Source: Antribacter gilvus
GTDB lineage: Bacteria > Actinomycetota > Actinomycetes > Actinomycetales > Cellulomonadaceae
DNA length: 64,000 bases
NCBI RefSeq assembly: GCF_003946865.1
Contig: NZ_QXTH01000009.1
Span: 124,001 to 188,000, forward strand
Reading direction: 5' to 3'
A program made the translations under genes and the position numbers. How positions within the stretch are numbered: the first letter of the stretch is position 1; every line of letters starts with the position of its first letter. The notes under the pieces are model-generated. The model saw only the letters and a program-made list of their open reading frames with translations. It made no database searches and had not been told where the DNA came from. Positions 26,020-34,985 of this stretch are shown one piece after another.

Positions 26020-26870
26020 CCCCCGAGGTGCACGCACCCAGCGGGCTCGAGCTGGACCGTCGTGCCTACCGTCGGCGGCAGACCGCCCGCTCGGTGCTCG
26101 TGAGCCTGGGCAGCACCGTCGTCTTCGCGGCGGTGCTCGTCCTCGCCCTCCGGTCGAGCCCTGGCTGGGCGCGGGTGCAGGAGTCGTTCCTCGACCCGGT
26201 CGTCGCCTGGGAGTCGCTGCCACGCGTGCTCGACGGGCTCCTGCTCAACCTGCGGGTGCTCTTCGTCGCCGCCCTCGGTGTGCTGGTGCTCGGCCTGCTG
26301 CTGGCGACCCTGCGGACCCTGCGCGGCCCCGTCTTCTTCCCGCTGCGGGCGCTCGCGGCCGGCTACACGGACCTGTTCCGGGGGACGCCGCTCATCATCG
26401 TGCTCTACGTGGTGGGCTTCGGCGTGCCCGGCCTGGAGCTGTTCGGCCGCATGGACGCGGCGTTCTGGGGCACGGTGGCGCTCGTCCTGACGTACTCGGC
26501 GTACGTCGCGGAGGTGTTCCGGGCCGGCATCGAGGCGGTGCACCCGTCGCAACGGCTGGCAGCCCGGTCCCTCGGGCTCACGCACGGCCAGACGATGCGG
26601 CGCGTCGTCCTGCCGCAGGCCGTGCGCAAGGTGACGCCCGCCCTCATGAACGACTTCGTGGCGATGCAGAAGGACGTGGGCCTGATCTCGGTCCTCGGCG
26701 CCGTCGACGCGGTGCGCGCCGCGCAGATCGAGGTGGCCCACCACTACGACTTCACGCCGTACGTCGTGGCCGGCCTGCTGTTCGTGGCGATGGCGCTGCC
26801 CGTCATCCGCGTCACCGACTGGTACACGGCCCGGCTCCGGGCCCGCGAGCAGATGGGGAGCCTCGTATGA
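26016..26870 (+). CDS. Polar amino acid ABC transporter permease
   Basis: GTG at 26016 overlaps the receptor stop (GTGA). 284 residues with an N-terminal cytoplasmic lead of about 20 residues, a first helix (LVSLGSTVVFAAVLVLAL), then the HEAA-type permease core: LLLNLRVLFVAALGVLVLG, DLFRGTPLIIVLYVVGFG, the EAA-like loop (AGIEAVHPSQRLAARSLGLTHGQTMRRVVLPQA) and DVGLISVLGAVDAVRAAQ. The extra N-terminal helix and periplasmic stretch suggest the GltK/GlnP-like single-permease arrangement acting as a homodimer. Confidence 0.92.
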   Translation: MTPEVHAPSGLELDRRAYRRRQTARSVLVSLGSTVVFAAVLVLALRSSPGWARVQESFLDPVVAWESLPRVLDGLLLNLRVLFVAALGVLVLGLLLATLRTLRGPVFFPLRALAAGYTDLFRGTPLIIVLYVVGFGVPGLELFGRMDAAFWGTVALVLTYSAYVAEVFRAGIEAVHPSQRLAARSLGLTHGQTMRRVVLPQAVRKVTPALMNDFVAMQKDVGLISVLGAVDAVRAAQIEVAHHYDFTPYVVAGLLFVAMALPVIRVTDWYTARLRAREQMGSLV

Positions 26871-27613
26871 GCGACGGCACCGCTCCCGTGCTGGAGCTGC
26901 GAGACGTGCGCTGCGCCTTCGGCGACCACGAGGTTCTCCGCGGCGTGTCGCTGGCGGTGCGCCGGCACGAGGTGGTCGCGCTGATCGGTGCGTCGGGGTC
27001 GGGCAAGTCCACGCTGCTGCGCACGGTGAACCTGCTCGAGCACATCGACGACGGGCAGATCCTGCTCGCCGGCGCGGACATCAGCGACCCCCGGGTGGAC
27101 GGCGACCGTGTCCGGGCCCGGATCGGCACCGTGTTCCAGGCGTACAACCTCTTCCCGCACCTGAGCGTGCTCGACAACGTGACCCTCGCCGCCCGCCTCG
27201 TGCACAAGGTGCCCCGGCCGACGGCGGAGGCACGTGCCCTGGACCTGCTCTCCACCATCGGTCTCGGCTCCAAGGCGAAGGCGTTCCCCGACACGCTGTC
27301 CGGCGGCCAGCAGCAGCGGGTCGCGATCGTGCGCGCCGTGGTCACCGAGCCCGAGCTCCTCCTGCTCGACGAGATCACGAGCGCCCTCGACCCCGAGCTC
27401 GTGGGGGAGGTCCTCGACCTGGTGCGGCGGCTCAAGGACGACGGCGCCACGATCCTGATGGCCACGCACGAGATGGCCTTCGCACGCGAGGTCGCCGACC
27501 GGGTCGTCTTCCTCGACGCCGGCAGCATCTGCGAGGAGGGACCGGCGCGTCGTGTGCTCGCCACGCCGAGCGAGCCGCGCACCCGGGAGTTCCTGGCCAG
27601 GGTCCTGCCCTGA
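26867..27613 (+). CDS. Polar amino acid ABC transporter ATP-binding protein (GlnQ-like)
   Basis: 248 residues, ATG overlapping the permease stop (ATGA). Walker A GASGSGKST, LLRTVNLLE, Q-loop VFQAYNLFPHLSVLDNVTLA as in GlnQ, signature LSGGQQQRV, Walker B LLLLDEITSALD and the switch in MATHEMAFAREVADRV. It drives import of the ligand bound by the lipoprotein two genes upstream. The GlnQ class usually writes DEPTSALD in Walker B; here Ile replaces Pro, a mild deviation. A palindromic hairpin follows the stop. Confidence 0.94.
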   Translation: MSDGTAPVLELRDVRCAFGDHEVLRGVSLAVRRHEVVALIGASGSGKSTLLRTVNLLEHIDDGQILLAGADISDPRVDGDRVRARIGTVFQAYNLFPHLSVLDNVTLAARLVHKVPRPTAEARALDLLSTIGLGSKAKAFPDTLSGGQQQRVAIVRAVVTEPELLLLDEITSALDPELVGEVLDLVRRLKDDGATILMATHEMAFAREVADRVVFLDAGSICEEGPARRVLATPSEPRTREFLARVLP

Positions 27614-27630
27614 CCTTCTTCGCTCTGGGT

Positions 27631-27676
27631 ATGCAGATGGTCGGGGTTCCGAGCTCGGAAACCCGACCATCTGCGT
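27631..27676. terminator. 46-base near-perfect palindrome between convergent genes
   Basis: Arms of 22 bases, 27631-27652 and 27655-27676, starting ATGCAGATGGTCGGG and meeting at a two-base centre within TTCCGAGCTCGGAA; two positions pair as G-T. It lies 17 bases after the GlnQ-like ATPase and 18 before the stop of the convergent alpha-glucosidase, so it can serve both. Confidence 0.85.
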
Positions 27677-27694
27677 AGCCACAGCGAGGAGGGG

Positions 27695-29467
27695 TCAGAG
27701 CGCGCGGAGCCAGACGGTCGTGTCGAGCGGCAGGGTCACGCCGTCGTCGGCCACGCCGGAGCCGTCGCCGGAGCCCAGCGGGCCGGACGCGACGAGAACC
27801 TCCGCCTCGGCGGGCAGCGCCACGGGTGACTCGCCCAGGTTGGCGACCACGACGACGTCGTTCACCTGGAAGGCGAGCACGTCGGTCGAGTCGGCGTACG
27901 CCTCGACCCAGGCCAGGCGGCCCTGCCCGAGCTCGTGCGCGTGGCGCACCTCGAGGGCGGCCCGGTACATCTCGAAGGTCGAGCCGGGCACGCCGTACTG
28001 CTGGTCCGCGGCGTAGCGGGCGTAGGACGCGGGCTGCGGCAGCCAGGTGGCCGCCGTCGGGCCGAAGCCGAAGCCCGCGTCGTCGGCCGACCAGGGCAGC
28101 GGGACGCGGCAGCCGTCGCGGCCGGCCTCGGCACCCTCGGTCCGGAAGAACGCCGGGTCCTGGCGTACCTCGGACGGCAGGGCGGTGTGGTCGGGCAGGC
28201 CGAGCTCCTCGCCCTGGTACAGGTACGCCGAGCCGGGCAGGCCGAGCATGAGCAGCGACGCGGCGCGGGCGCGGCGCAGGCCGAGCTCCTCGTCGGGCTG
28301 CGGGTCGTGGGCCGCGATGCCGTTCAGTGGGCCCGCGGAGGCCTCGGCGGACAGGCCGAGCCGGGACGCGTGGCGCACCACGTCGTGGTTGGAGAGCACC
28401 CAGGTGCTGGGCGCGCCCACCTCGTCCATCGCGGCGAGCGACACGTTGACCGTGGTCCGCAGCGCGGGAGCGTTCCACGGCGTGGTGAGGAACGCGAAGT
28501 TGAAGGCCTGCTGCATCTCGTCGGCCCGCACGTAGTTGGCGAGGCGGGAGAGCGGCTCCACCCAGGCCTCGGCCACGAGGCAGCGGTCGCCGTCGTACCC
28601 GGCGAGGAGCTGGTGCCAGGCGCGGTAGATGTCGTGGACGCCGTCCTGGTCGAACATGGGGCCGTTGTTGCCGGCGCCGGTGGCGCCGTCCTCCGGCGCA
28701 CCCGGGTCCGTGCCCTCGACCATGGCGACCTTGCCGGCCCAGTCGGGCAGGCCGGGGGCCTTGATCATGCCGTGCGCCACGTCGATGCGGAAGCCGTCCA
28801 CACCCTTGTCGAGCCAGAACCGCAGCACGTCCTCGAACTCGGTGCGGACCTCGGGGTTCTCCCAGTTGAGGTCCGGCTGCGAGGAGTCGAACAGGTGCAG
28901 GTACCACTGCGGGCCGAGGGGACCGTCGTCCTCGCCCGGCGCGAGGCGCGTCCACGCCGGGCCGCCGAAGATGGACTGCCAGTTGTTCGGCGCCTCGTCA
29001 CCGGCCAGGCCCCGGCCGTCGCGGAACATGTACCGCTCGCGCTCGGGGGTGCCGGGGGCGGCGGCGAGGGCCTCCTGGAACCACACGTGCTGGTCCGAGG
29101 TGTGGTTCGGGACCACGTCCACGATGACCCGCATGCCGCGCTGGTGCGCGCCGGCCAGCATCTCGTCGAAGTCCTCGAGGGTGCCGAACAGCGGGTCCAC
29201 GTCGCGGTAGTCGGACACGTCGTATCCGGCGTCCTTCTGCGGCGAGCGGTAGAACGGGCTGAGCCAGACGGCGTCGACGCCGAGCTGCTTCAGGTGGTCG
29301 AGCCGCCGGGTGACGCCGGGCAGGTCGCCCACGCCATCGCCGTTGCCGTCCGCGAAGGAGCGCGGGTAGACCTGATAGATCACCGCGTGACGCCACCACT
29401 CCGCACCGGGGGCGGGGGAGTGGACGGGCTCGCCTGCGATGAGGGGAACGACGGTCGGTGCAGACAT
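27695..29467 (-). CDS. Alpha-glucosidase, glycoside hydrolase family 13 (oligo-1,6-/alpha-1,4-glucosidase)
   Basis: 590-residue cytoplasmic enzyme with no signal peptide. GH13 regions are present: WWRHAVIYQVYPRSFADGNGDGVGDLPGV (start), IVDVVPNHTSDQH (region I), GFRIDVAHG with the nucleophile Asp, CLVAEAWV with the acid/base Glu, and VLSNHDVVRH with the transition-state Asp. The C-terminus is the usual beta domain. It would split maltose or isomaltose taken up by the malEFG system. Its gene is read away from malEFG, follows malR on the same strand, and has a TTGCAA-type operator 30-49 bases before its ATG. Confidence 0.93.
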   Translation of the reverse strand: MSAPTVVPLIAGEPVHSPAPGAEWWRHAVIYQVYPRSFADGNGDGVGDLPGVTRRLDHLKQLGVDAVWLSPFYRSPQKDAGYDVSDYRDVDPLFGTLEDFDEMLAGAHQRGMRVIVDVVPNHTSDQHVWFQEALAAAPGTPERERYMFRDGRGLAGDEAPNNWQSIFGGPAWTRLAPGEDDGPLGPQWYLHLFDSSQPDLNWENPEVRTEFEDVLRFWLDKGVDGFRIDVAHGMIKAPGLPDWAGKVAMVEGTDPGAPEDGATGAGNNGPMFDQDGVHDIYRAWHQLLAGYDGDRCLVAEAWVEPLSRLANYVRADEMQQAFNFAFLTTPWNAPALRTTVNVSLAAMDEVGAPSTWVLSNHDVVRHASRLGLSAEASAGPLNGIAAHDPQPDEELGLRRARAASLLMLGLPGSAYLYQGEELGLPDHTALPSEVRQDPAFFRTEGAEAGRDGCRVPLPWSADDAGFGFGPTAATWLPQPASYARYAADQQYGVPGSTFEMYRAALEVRHAHELGQGRLAWVEAYADSTDVLAFQVNDVVVVANLGESPVALPAEAEVLVASGPLGSGDGSGVADDGVTLPLDTTVWLRAL

Positions 29468-29496
29468 GGAGCGGTGCGGTCCTTACGCTCGGGGGG

Positions 29497-29516
29497 CTTG
29501 CAAAGATTGCAGCAAG
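29497..29516. promoter_or_regulatory. MalR-type operator upstream of the alpha-glucosidase gene
   Basis: CTTGCAAAGATTGCAGCAAG, with TTGCA half-sites, lies 30-49 bases before the alpha-glucosidase ATG. It matches the site at 30617-30636 at 13 of 20 positions, including the TGCAA and GCAGCA blocks. Repressor identity is inferred from the neighbouring LacI-type gene. Confidence 0.65.
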
Positions 29517-29562
29517 CGTACGGCAGGTGACCCCTCGCCCGGAACGCCTGACCAGCAGCCGG

Positions 29563-30582
29563 CTACTGCGGAGCGGCCCCGGTGGACCCTCGGACAACGA
29601 GCTCGGGCGCGAACAACAGCTCGGAGCGCGGGGCCCGCTCGCCGTGGATCTCGGTGAGCAGGGCGCTGACGGCGGCGCGGGCCATCTCCGTCACGGGCTG
29701 CCGCACCGTGGTGAGCGGCGGGTCGGTGAAGGCCACGAGCGGCGAATCGTCGTAGCCCACCACCGAGACGTCCTCCGGTACCCGGCGGCCGCGCGAGCGG
29801 GCGGCGCGGATGGCGCCGAGCGCCATCAGGTCGGAGCCGCAGACGATGGCGGTGTGGCCGGAGTCGATGAGCTCGCCCGCCGCGGCCTGGCCGCCCTCCA
29901 GCGTGTAGAGGGTGATGACGGCGTGGTCCCGCGCGTCCTTCTCGGACGTCACGAGCCCGTAACGCACCAGCTGCTCGGCGAACGCGGCGAGCTTGCGGCC
30001 GGCCGGGACGAACCGGTCGGGGCCGATCGCCATCCCGATCTGCCGGTGGCCCAGCGACACGAGGTGGCGCACGGCGAGCTCGACGCTCGCGCTGTCGTCC
30101 GGCGACACGAACGGGGCGTCGATGCCCGGCGCATAGCCGTTGACCAGCACGATCGGCAGCCCGCGACCACGCAGGCGCTGGTAGCGCTCGATGCTTGCGC
30201 GGGAGTCGGCATGCTTGCCGGAGACGAACACGATGCCGTCGACGGCGTGGTCGATCAGCGTCTCGACGTACTCGTCCTCCGTGGTGCCGCCGGGGGACTG
30301 CGTGCAGAGGAGCGGCGTGTAGCCGTGCTCGGCGAGCTGCGACTCGATCGCTTGCGCGAACGCCGGGAACACAGGGTTCGTGAGCTCGGGGACGATCAGC
30401 CCCACGAGCCCCGCCGAGCGGGAGCGCAGGGTCGAGGGTCGTTCGTAGCCGAGCACGTCGAGGGCCGCCAGGACCGCCTGCCGTGTCTCCCCGGCCACGC
30501 CGGGCTTGCCGTTGAGCACGCGCGAGACTGTCGCGGTGGAGACGCCCGCCTGGGCGGCGAGGTCGGACAGTCGGGTACGCAC
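29563..30582 (-). CDS. malR: LacI-family transcriptional regulator, probable MalR
   Basis: 339 residues. The HTH is RLSDLAAQAGVSTATVSRVLNGKPGV and the hinge helix AGVA..TRQAVLAALDVLGY, both standard for LacI; the sugar-binding core has GLIVPELTNPVFPAFAQAIE, a GIVFVSGKHADS strand, and VVGYDDSPLVAFTDPPLTTVRQP. The GTG at 30582 is the true start; the open frame goes on for another 1.4 kb upstream, but only as antisense of malE. It lies between the alpha-glucosidase and malEFG, and its expected TGCAA operators sit on both sides of it. Confidence 0.92.
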   Translation of the reverse strand: MRTRLSDLAAQAGVSTATVSRVLNGKPGVAGETRQAVLAALDVLGYERPSTLRSRSAGLVGLIVPELTNPVFPAFAQAIESQLAEHGYTPLLCTQSPGGTTEDEYVETLIDHAVDGIVFVSGKHADSRASIERYQRLRGRGLPIVLVNGYAPGIDAPFVSPDDSASVELAVRHLVSLGHRQIGMAIGPDRFVPAGRKLAAFAEQLVRYGLVTSEKDARDHAVITLYTLEGGQAAAGELIDSGHTAIVCGSDLMALGAIRAARSRGRRVPEDVSVVGYDDSPLVAFTDPPLTTVRQPVTEMARAAVSALLTEIHGERAPRSELLFAPELVVRGSTGAAPQ

Positions 30583-30616
30583 GCCCGGAAGCCTAGGTGA
30601 CACGGGACCTCCTCGT

Positions 30617-30700
30617 CCTGCAAGTCCGGCAGCAGGTGGTGGGCGTGTCGGCGCCACTGCCTGCAAACGATGCTGAAACTTTATCGCAACGACTTGCAAG
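30617..30700. promoter_or_regulatory. Cluster of MalR-type operators in the malR-malE gap
   Basis: Three related sites: CCTGCAAGTCCGGCAGCAGG at 30617-30636; CTGCAAACGATGCTGA at 30661-30676; and TTATCGCAACGACTTGCAAG at 30681-30700, whose reverse strand begins CTTGCAA like the site before the alpha-glucosidase. They cover the divergent promoters of malR and malE. Confidence 0.65.
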
Positions 30701-30789
30701 GTGCTGCCCGCCCGCCTTACGGTCAGGGCACGGGCCCGACGACGAACACCCGCCACGGGCCGCCCACCAACCCTTTGGAGTGACCACCG

Positions 30790-32007
30790 ATGCGACGGAG
30801 CATCCTTCTCGCCGCCGCGCTGACGACGACCCTCGGGCTGTCCGCCTGCGCCGGCGGTACCGAAGAGCCGGGCGACGACACGTCGTCGCCCGCCGCAGCC
30901 GGCGACAGCCTCACCATCTGGGTCGACGAGACCCGCCAGGCCGCGGTCGAGGCCGCTGCCGCCTCGTTCGAGGAGGAGACCGGCACGGATGTCGAGCTCG
31001 TCCTGAAGAACTTCGAGGACATCCGCCCCGACTTCCTCGCCCAGGTCCCCACGGGCGAGGGCCCCGACATCACCGTCGGCGCGCACGACTGGCTCGGCGA
31101 GCTCCTGTCCGCCGGCGTCGTGTCCCCGATCGAGCTCGGCGACCTCGCGGGCGACTTCGAGCCCGTCTCGGTCCAGGCGTTCACCCAGGACGGCCAGGTC
31201 TACGGCCTGCCGTACGCGGTCGAGAACATCGCCCTGATCCGCAACACGGCGCTCGCCCCCGAGGCCCCCGCCACCTGGGCCGACGCCGTCGCTGCCGGCC
31301 AGGCCGCAGGCGCGAAGTACCCGATCCTGCTCCAGACGGGCACCGAGGGCGACCCGTACACGTCCTACCCGCTGCAGACGTCGTTCGGCGCTCCGGTCTT
31401 CGAGCAGAACGAGGACGGCTCGTACACGCCGGAGCTCGCGCTCGGCGGCGAGAACGGCACCGCGTTCGCGACCTGGCTGGCCGAGCAGGGCAAGGCCGGC
31501 GTGCTGAGCACGGACATCACGTACGACATCGCCGTCGAGGCGTTCAAGAACGGTGAGTCGCCGTACATCGTGGGCGGCCCGTGGATGCTCGAGCAGTTCG
31601 CGGACCTCGAGCTCGCGATCGACCCGATCCCGGCCGCCGGCTCGCAGCCGGCCCAGCCGTTCGTGGGCGTGCAGGGCTTCTACGTCTCGGCCCAGAGCGA
31701 GAACGCCGTGTCGGCCACCGACTTCCTGGTGAACTTCATGGCCACCGAGGAGGCGCAGCTCGCCCTCTACGAGGCCGGCAACCGCCCGCCGGCGCTGACC
31801 GCCGCCGCGGACACCGCGTCGTCCGACCCGATCACCGACGGCTTCCGCACCGTCGGCGCCGACGCCGTGCCGATGCCGTCGATCCCCGAGATGGGCTCCG
31901 TGTGGGCCTTCTGGGGCGTCACCGAGGCGCAGATCATCTCGGGCGCGGCCGAGCCGGCCGCCGCCTGGGAGAAGATGGTGGCCGACATCCAGGGCGCGAT
32001 CGGCTGA
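30790..32007 (+). CDS. malE: Maltose/maltodextrin ABC transporter substrate-binding lipoprotein
   Basis: 405 residues with signal and lipobox TLGLSACAGG. The family-1 SBP fold shows SLTIWVDETRQAAVEAAAASFEEETGTDVELV at the start, GPDITVGAHDWLGELLSAGVV, and GLPYAVENIALIRNTALAP, typical of MalE/CymE-type receptors. It is the first gene of the operon and lies next to an alpha-glucosidase and LacI regulator, which supports a maltose or maltodextrin ligand. ATG at 30790 follows TTTGGAG. The stop overlaps malF by one base (TGATG). Confidence 0.92.
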   Translation: MRRSILLAAALTTTLGLSACAGGTEEPGDDTSSPAAAGDSLTIWVDETRQAAVEAAAASFEEETGTDVELVLKNFEDIRPDFLAQVPTGEGPDITVGAHDWLGELLSAGVVSPIELGDLAGDFEPVSVQAFTQDGQVYGLPYAVENIALIRNTALAPEAPATWADAVAAGQAAGAKYPILLQTGTEGDPYTSYPLQTSFGAPVFEQNEDGSYTPELALGGENGTAFATWLAEQGKAGVLSTDITYDIAVEAFKNGESPYIVGGPWMLEQFADLELAIDPIPAAGSQPAQPFVGVQGFYVSAQSENAVSATDFLVNFMATEEAQLALYEAGNRPPALTAAADTASSDPITDGFRTVGADAVPMPSIPEMGSVWAFWGVTEAQIISGAAEPAAAWEKMVADIQGAIG

Positions 32008-33578
32008 TGTCAGCACCCCTGTCCCGGGGCTCCACCCTTGTGAAGGGGTGGAGCCCCGGGTTCCTGGTCAAGCTCGTCCTCATGGCGATCGTGGACGCTC
32101 TCGGCGTCTTCGCGATCCTTGCCGCGTGGGGCGAGGAGTCGTACGGGATCCTCGCGGCGATGCTCGCCCTGCTGGTGGTCGCCAACTGGGCCTACTTCTC
32201 CAAGCGCGCGCTGCCGCTCAAGTACATCCTGCCGGGCCTGGCGTTCCTGCTGGTCTTCCAGGTCTACGTGGTCGCGTACACGGGCTATGTCGCCTTCACG
32301 AACTACGGCGACGGGCACAACTCCACCAAGGAGCACGCGGTCGCCGCGCTCCTGGCGCAGAACGAGCGTCGCGTCGAGGGCTCGCCCGCGTCGCCGCTCA
32401 CGGTCGTCGCCCAGGGCGACGCGCTCGGCTTCGCGATCGTGTCCGACGACGGCGACGTCCTCGCCGGGACCGCCGAGCAGCCGCTCGAGGAGGTCGACGA
32501 CGCAGGCGTCGACGGCGACCGCGCCACCGACGTGCCGGGGTACGAGGTGCTCGACCGCGCCTCGGTGCTGGAGCGTCAGCAGGAGGTCACCGCCCTGCGG
32601 GTCCCGGTCTCCGACGACCCGAACGACGGCTCGCTGCGCACCCAGGACGCCCGGACGGGCTACGTCTTCCTGCCCTCGCTCGTGTACGACGAGGCGGCCG
32701 ACACCCTGACGGACACCGTGAGCGGCACCGTCTACACCCCTGACGACAACGGCCTGTTCGAGGCCGAGGACGGCACCACGCTGCCGGTGGGCTGGCGCGT
32801 CGTCGTCGGCTTCGAGAACTTCCTCACCGCGTTCGGCGACGACCGGTACGCGACGCCGTTCCTCAAGATCCTGATCTGGACCTTCGCGTTCGCGGTGCTC
32901 TCCGTCGGGACCACGTTCCTGCTGGGCCTGTTCCTGGCGATCACGTTCAACGACGTGCGCCTCCGCGGCCGCAAGATCTACCGCACGCTGCTCATCCTCC
33001 CGTACGCGATCCCGGGGTTCCTCGCGGCGCTCCTGTGGTCGGGTCTGCTCAACAAGAGCTTCGGGTTCATCAACCAGGTGCTCCTCGGTGGCGCGGCGAT
33101 CCCGTGGCTCACCGACCCCTGGCTGGCCAAGCTGGCGGTCCTGGGCGTGAACCTGTGGCTCGGCTTCCCGTACATGTTCCTCATCTGCACGGGCGCGCTG
33201 CAGTCCCTGCCGGGTGACGTCCTGGAGGCCGCGAAGATCGACGGCGCCGGCCGCTGGCGCACGTGGCGGTCCATCACGCTGCCGCTGCTCCTCGTGTCGA
33301 CCGCGCCGCTGCTCATCTCCAGCTTCGCGTTCAACTTCAACAACTTCACCCTGATCTACATGCTCACGAACGGCGGGCCGAGGTTCACGGACGCCTCCGT
33401 GCCGCTCGGGCACACCGACATCCTGATCTCGATGGTCTACTCGATCAGCGGCATCGACGGCTCGGCGCCCAAGAACTACGGCCTGGCCAGCGCGCTGTCG
33501 ATCGTCATCTTCCTCATCGTGGCGACCATCTCCGCCCTCGCCTTCCGGCGTACCCGCTCTCTCGAGGAGATCGCCTGA
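32007..33578 (+). CDS. malF: Maltose/maltodextrin ABC transporter permease MalF
   Basis: 523 residues. Two N-terminal helices (MAIVDALGVFAILAAW and MLALLVVANWAYF) precede the helix at ALPLKYILPGLAFLLVFQVYVV and a large extracytoplasmic P2-like domain of about 170 residues (residues about 105-270). That domain is the MalF hallmark and is absent from most other sugar permeases. The channel part has GLFLAITFNDVRLRGRKIYRTLLILPYAIPGFLAALLW and the EAA loop EAAKIDGAGRWRTWRSITLPLLL. The strong MalF-type P2 domain argues for a true maltose system. Confidence 0.93.
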   Translation: MSAPLSRGSTLVKGWSPGFLVKLVLMAIVDALGVFAILAAWGEESYGILAAMLALLVVANWAYFSKRALPLKYILPGLAFLLVFQVYVVAYTGYVAFTNYGDGHNSTKEHAVAALLAQNERRVEGSPASPLTVVAQGDALGFAIVSDDGDVLAGTAEQPLEEVDDAGVDGDRATDVPGYEVLDRASVLERQQEVTALRVPVSDDPNDGSLRTQDARTGYVFLPSLVYDEAADTLTDTVSGTVYTPDDNGLFEAEDGTTLPVGWRVVVGFENFLTAFGDDRYATPFLKILIWTFAFAVLSVGTTFLLGLFLAITFNDVRLRGRKIYRTLLILPYAIPGFLAALLWSGLLNKSFGFINQVLLGGAAIPWLTDPWLAKLAVLGVNLWLGFPYMFLICTGALQSLPGDVLEAAKIDGAGRWRTWRSITLPLLLVSTAPLLISSFAFNFNNFTLIYMLTNGGPRFTDASVPLGHTDILISMVYSISGIDGSAPKNYGLASALSIVIFLIVATISALAFRRTRSLEEIA

Positions 33579-34495
33579 TGACCGACGTGACCACCGCCCG
33601 GCGCGGGCGGACCACCCGGGCCGCGCGACCGGCGTCGGCCCCGAGGATGTCCCGTGCCGTCTGGATGCGGGAGCTGGGCTGGCGGCACCTCGTCGGGGTC
33701 GTGGGCGTGGTGTACGCGGGCTTCCCGCTCGTGTACGTGCTGTCGGCGTCGTTGTCCGACGGAGGCACGCTCACCGGCTCCAACCGGCTGTTCGCGGACG
33801 TGAGCACCGCCAACTACGAGGCGCTGGGCGACACGTACTTCTGGACGTGGATGCTCAACACCCTGCAGGTGGCGATCGCGACGTCGGTCGGGACGGTCCT
33901 CATGGGGGCCGCGGCGGCGTACGCCTTCTCGCGGTTCCGCTTCCGCGGGCGGCGGGCCGGGCTGACCTCCCTGCTCATCATCCAGATGTTCCCGCAGATG
34001 CTCGCGTTCGTCGCGATCTTCCTGCTGCTCGTGGGCCTCGGCAACGTGGTCCCCGAGCTGGGCCTCAACTCGAAGCTCGGGCTCATCTGCGTGTACCTCG
34101 GCGGGGCGCTCGGCGTGAACACGTTCCTGATGTACGGGTTCTTCAACACCGTGCCGAAGGAGCTCGACGAGGCCGCCAAGATCGACGGTGCCACGCACTC
34201 GCAGATCTACTGGACGATCATCCTGCGGCTCGTGTCGCCGATCCTCGCGGTGGTGGGGCTGCTGTCGTTCATCAGCACGTTCGGCGAGTTCATCATCGCG
34301 CGCGTGCTGCTGCAGTCGGAGAGCAACTGGACGCTGGCCGTGGGTCTCTACGGCTGGGTGTCGTCGCTGCTCGAGGCGAACTGGGGGCTGTTCGCGGCGG
34401 GCGCGGTGCTCTCGGCCATCCCCGTGCTCGCGCTGTTCCTCTTCCTGCAGAAGTACATCGTGGGCGGTCTGACGGCGGGGTCCGTCAAGGGCTAA
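33578..34495 (+). CDS. malG: Maltose/maltodextrin ABC transporter permease MalG
   Basis: 305 residues, ATG overlapping the malF stop (TGATG). It has a basic Ala/Arg/Thr-rich N-terminus, six helices, GSNRLFADVSTANYEALG, YAFSRFRFRGRRAGLTSLLIIQMFPQMLAFVAIFLLL, and the EAA loop ELDEAAKIDGATHSQIYWTIILRLVSPI. The C-terminus YIVGGLTAGSVKG is the standard MalG ending that reaches into MalK. No ATPase gene follows; as in many actinobacteria a shared MsiK-type ATPase elsewhere must energise the system. Confidence 0.94.
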   Translation: MTDVTTARRGRTTRAARPASAPRMSRAVWMRELGWRHLVGVVGVVYAGFPLVYVLSASLSDGGTLTGSNRLFADVSTANYEALGDTYFWTWMLNTLQVAIATSVGTVLMGAAAAYAFSRFRFRGRRAGLTSLLIIQMFPQMLAFVAIFLLLVGLGNVVPELGLNSKLGLICVYLGGALGVNTFLMYGFFNTVPKELDEAAKIDGATHSQIYWTIILRLVSPILAVVGLLSFISTFGEFIIARVLLQSESNWTLAVGLYGWVSSLLEANWGLFAAGAVLSAIPVLALFLFLQKYIVGGLTAGSVKG

Positions 34496-34502
34496 CGTGT
34501 GG

Positions 34503-34530
34503 CCCCTTAGTGCAAACCGGCACATAGGGG
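34503..34530 (+). terminator. Imperfect hairpin after malG
   Basis: CCCCTTAGTGC (34503-34513) and GCACATAGGGG (34520-34530) pair except for two central bases, with a six-base loop, eight bases past the malG stop. A likely transcript end before the small oxidoreductase-like gene. Confidence 0.55.
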
Positions 34531-34546
34531 ACTACGGAGGATGGTC

Positions 34547-34966
34547 ATGACGGAGAACCTGCGTCACGAGGAGTCGTTCCGCAAGGCGTCCGTCGAGCAC
34601 GGGCTCGAGGTGATCGACCGCATCGGCTCGCCGGGCGTGCGGAACCTCGTGTCCGCGCTCGACGGCGTCGCGCCGGAGCTCGGCTACCAGATCCTGGCGT
34701 GGGGCTACGGCGAGCTCTACGAGAGCGAGCACGTGACGCCCCGCGACCGGCAGCTCGTGACGATCGGCATCCTGGGCGCGATGGGCGGGTGCGAGCCGGA
34801 GCTCCGGCTGCACCTCGACACGGCGCTGAACGTGGGCGTCACCAAGGAGCAGATCGCGGAGATCGTGGTGCAGGTGGCCGGCTACGCGGGGATCCCGCGG
34901 GCCGTGAACATGGCCATGGTGGCCAAGGAGATCTACGCGGCGCGGGACGCGGCGGCGGCCGGCTGA
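34547..34966 (+). CDS. Carboxymuconolactone decarboxylase family protein
   Basis: 139 residues of the AhpD/CMD fold: RDRQLVTIGILGAMGGCEPELRLHLDTALNVGVTKEQIAEIVVQVAGYAGIPRAVNM. The segment GGCEPELRLH holds the Cys and His that usually define the active site; there is a single Cys, as in gamma-carboxymuconolactone decarboxylases rather than the CxxC of AhpD. No protocatechuate pathway genes are near, so the substrate is open. ATG at 34547 is six bases after GGAGG; the ATG at 34541 sits too close to it. Confidence 0.85.
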   Translation: MTENLRHEESFRKASVEHGLEVIDRIGSPGVRNLVSALDGVAPELGYQILAWGYGELYESEHVTPRDRQLVTIGILGAMGGCEPELRLHLDTALNVGVTKEQIAEIVVQVAGYAGIPRAVNMAMVAKEIYAARDAAAAG

Positions 34967-34985
34967 CCGGCGGCCGGGGATCGGG

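Noticed and set aside
30583-32016. 817-residue minus-strand frame running through malE into malR
   Set aside because: Only the malR part (to 30582) has a real protein; the rest is antisense of malE, which has a clear lipoprotein gene on the + strand.
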